The position numbers and the translations under genes are program-made. From NCBI GenBank assembly GCA_030630445.1, contig DAOVNC010000152.1:1-7986 (forward strand): DNA of 7,986 nucleotides. Reading direction: 5' to 3'. This document shows positions 7,772 through 7,986 of the stretch, one piece after another; the stretch's first letter is position 1; each line of letters begins with the position of its first letter. Under the pieces are notes generated by a model that saw only the letters and a list, made by a program, of their open reading frames with translations, did not search any database and had not been told where the DNA came from. This DNA is from Kiritimatiellales bacterium (lineage in GTDB: Bacteria > Verrucomicrobiota > Kiritimatiellia > Kiritimatiellales > Pontiellaceae).

Positions 7772-7864
7772 ACCTTTAGTGTGATTTCTGAGCCGGTCGC
7801 GACGGGCATGGTTGTGGCATTTGGAGGAGGAATCCTCTTCACCCGCCGCAAGCGGATGGTGTAA
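7772..7864 (+). pseudogene. Orphan PEP-CTERM-like sorting tail, probable 3' gene remnant
   Basis: In the frame continuing from the GH123 gene past its TGA, the bases read TFSVISEPVATG, then a hydrophobic stretch MVVAFGGGILF, then the basic end TRRKRMV and a TAA at 7862-7864. This matches the tripartite PEP-CTERM signal: an xEP motif (SEP instead of PEP), a membrane segment and an Arg/Lys cluster. In known systems such tails are handled by exosortase. There is no usable start; the only in-frame ATGs (7808 and 7856) lie inside the tail. The 26 codons between the TGA and the tail are rich in Cys, His and Arg and look non-coding or frame-shifted. I read it as the stranded 3' end of a lost or rearranged gene; a readthrough extension is the less likely alternative. 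Confidence 0.6.
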
Positions 7865-7963
7865 TCGATGATATGGGCGAAGGGCTGGGGTAGTCTGGAC
7901 TTTTTGGTTTTGATGTGCGCGATGTGCGGAGGTGGGTGAAGACTTGTTTTTGGAGATATAATT
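7865..7963 (+). other. Intergenic spacer before the next gene
   Basis: About 100 bases without a coding signal. It holds a near-perfect 9-base tandem duplication (GATGTGCGC at 7912-7920, GATGTGCGG at 7921-7929). I see no strong terminator hairpin and no convincing -35/-10 pair at normal spacing. Confidence 0.5.
7952..7955 (+). promoter_or_regulatory. Ribosome binding site for the gene starting at 7964
   Basis: GGAG lies eight bases before ATG 7964, a normal Shine-Dalgarno spacing, in an AT-rich context suited to initiation. Confidence 0.55.
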
Positions 7964-7986
7964 ATGACAAGTAAAATATTTGGACG
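7964..7986 (+). CDS. Start of a new gene, truncated by the window end
   Basis: ATG 7964 follows a GGAG ribosome site and opens a frame reading MTSKIFG before the window ends. A Lys followed by hydrophobic residues would suit the start of a signal peptide, but seven residues are too few to judge. Orientation is the same as the upstream genes. Product unknown. Confidence 0.45.

Noticed and set aside
7722..7784. Small open frame MPAVVAMEIIGERLMM
   Set aside because: Only 20 codons, no ribosome site, overlaps the PEP-CTERM-like remnant in another frame, and matches nothing I recognise.
7912..7929. 9-base tandem duplication as a regulatory iteron
   Set aside because: Only two imperfect units and no further copies nearby, so it is indistinguishable from a random duplication.
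7957..7962. Perfect TATAAT -10 box
   Set aside because: It ends one base before ATG 7964 and after the GGAG site, with no -35 match at 16-18 bases; it is probably AT-rich leader.

Overview
The window looks like a stretch of a polysaccharide-degrading, secretion-rich bacterium of the PVC group, most likely Kiritimatiellota or Verrucomicrobiota. This placement is inferred from architecture, not from a marker gene. The clues are very large exported proteins stacked from PA14, Ig-like, LamG and Fn3-like modules, calcium-binding Asp-rich (thrombospondin type 3-like) segments before a small C-terminal beta domain, a GH123/DUF4091 glycosidase, and a PEP-CTERM-like tail. All recognisable coding sequence is on the + strand. 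The DNA is fairly GC-rich, which explains the many long antisense shadow frames.

Bases 1-4143 are the 3' part of a giant multi-modular extracellular protein. The frame is already open at base 1 and shows no signal peptide, so the true start, and possibly a catalytic domain, lies upstream. Visible modules in order: an N-terminal Fn3-like piece, PA14, Ig-like, a concanavalin-like (DUF1349-type) domain, Ig-like, LamG, Ig-like, Fn3-like, an unrecognised domain of about 190 residues, an Asp-rich TSP3-like segment, and a C-terminal domain ending RLRIELP.

After an 85-base gap lies a second exported protein (start ATG 4229): signal peptide, carbohydrate-binding-like N-terminal domain, GH123 N-terminal domain, GH123/DUF4091 catalytic domain with an adjacent Asp-Glu pair (D511-E512), Fn3-like, LamG, TSP3-like segment, and the same C-terminal domain as the first gene. 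Its frame is broken by one TGA (6071-6073), exactly where the family has a Trp codon. Sequence on both sides is normal family sequence in the same frame. It is therefore a recent nonsense mutation, a sequencing error or, less likely, a recoded codon.

Both genes end in a gap-free duplicated cassette (3730-4143 and 7280-7693, offset exactly 3550). Beyond the second gene's TGA stop the same frame stays open to a TAA at 7862-7864 and encodes a convincing PEP-CTERM-like sorting tail with no start of its own, which looks like a stranded 3' remnant. The last 23 bases hold the probable start of another gene (ATG 7964), preceded by GGAG.

Taken together the locus probably serves capture and hydrolysis of a complex, perhaps GalNAc-containing, glycan outside the cell. 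I found no RNA gene, CRISPR array, insertion sequence or phage gene, and no clearly new defence or mobile system. The unusual points are the interrupted glycosidase, the shared C-terminal cassette and the orphan sorting tail.
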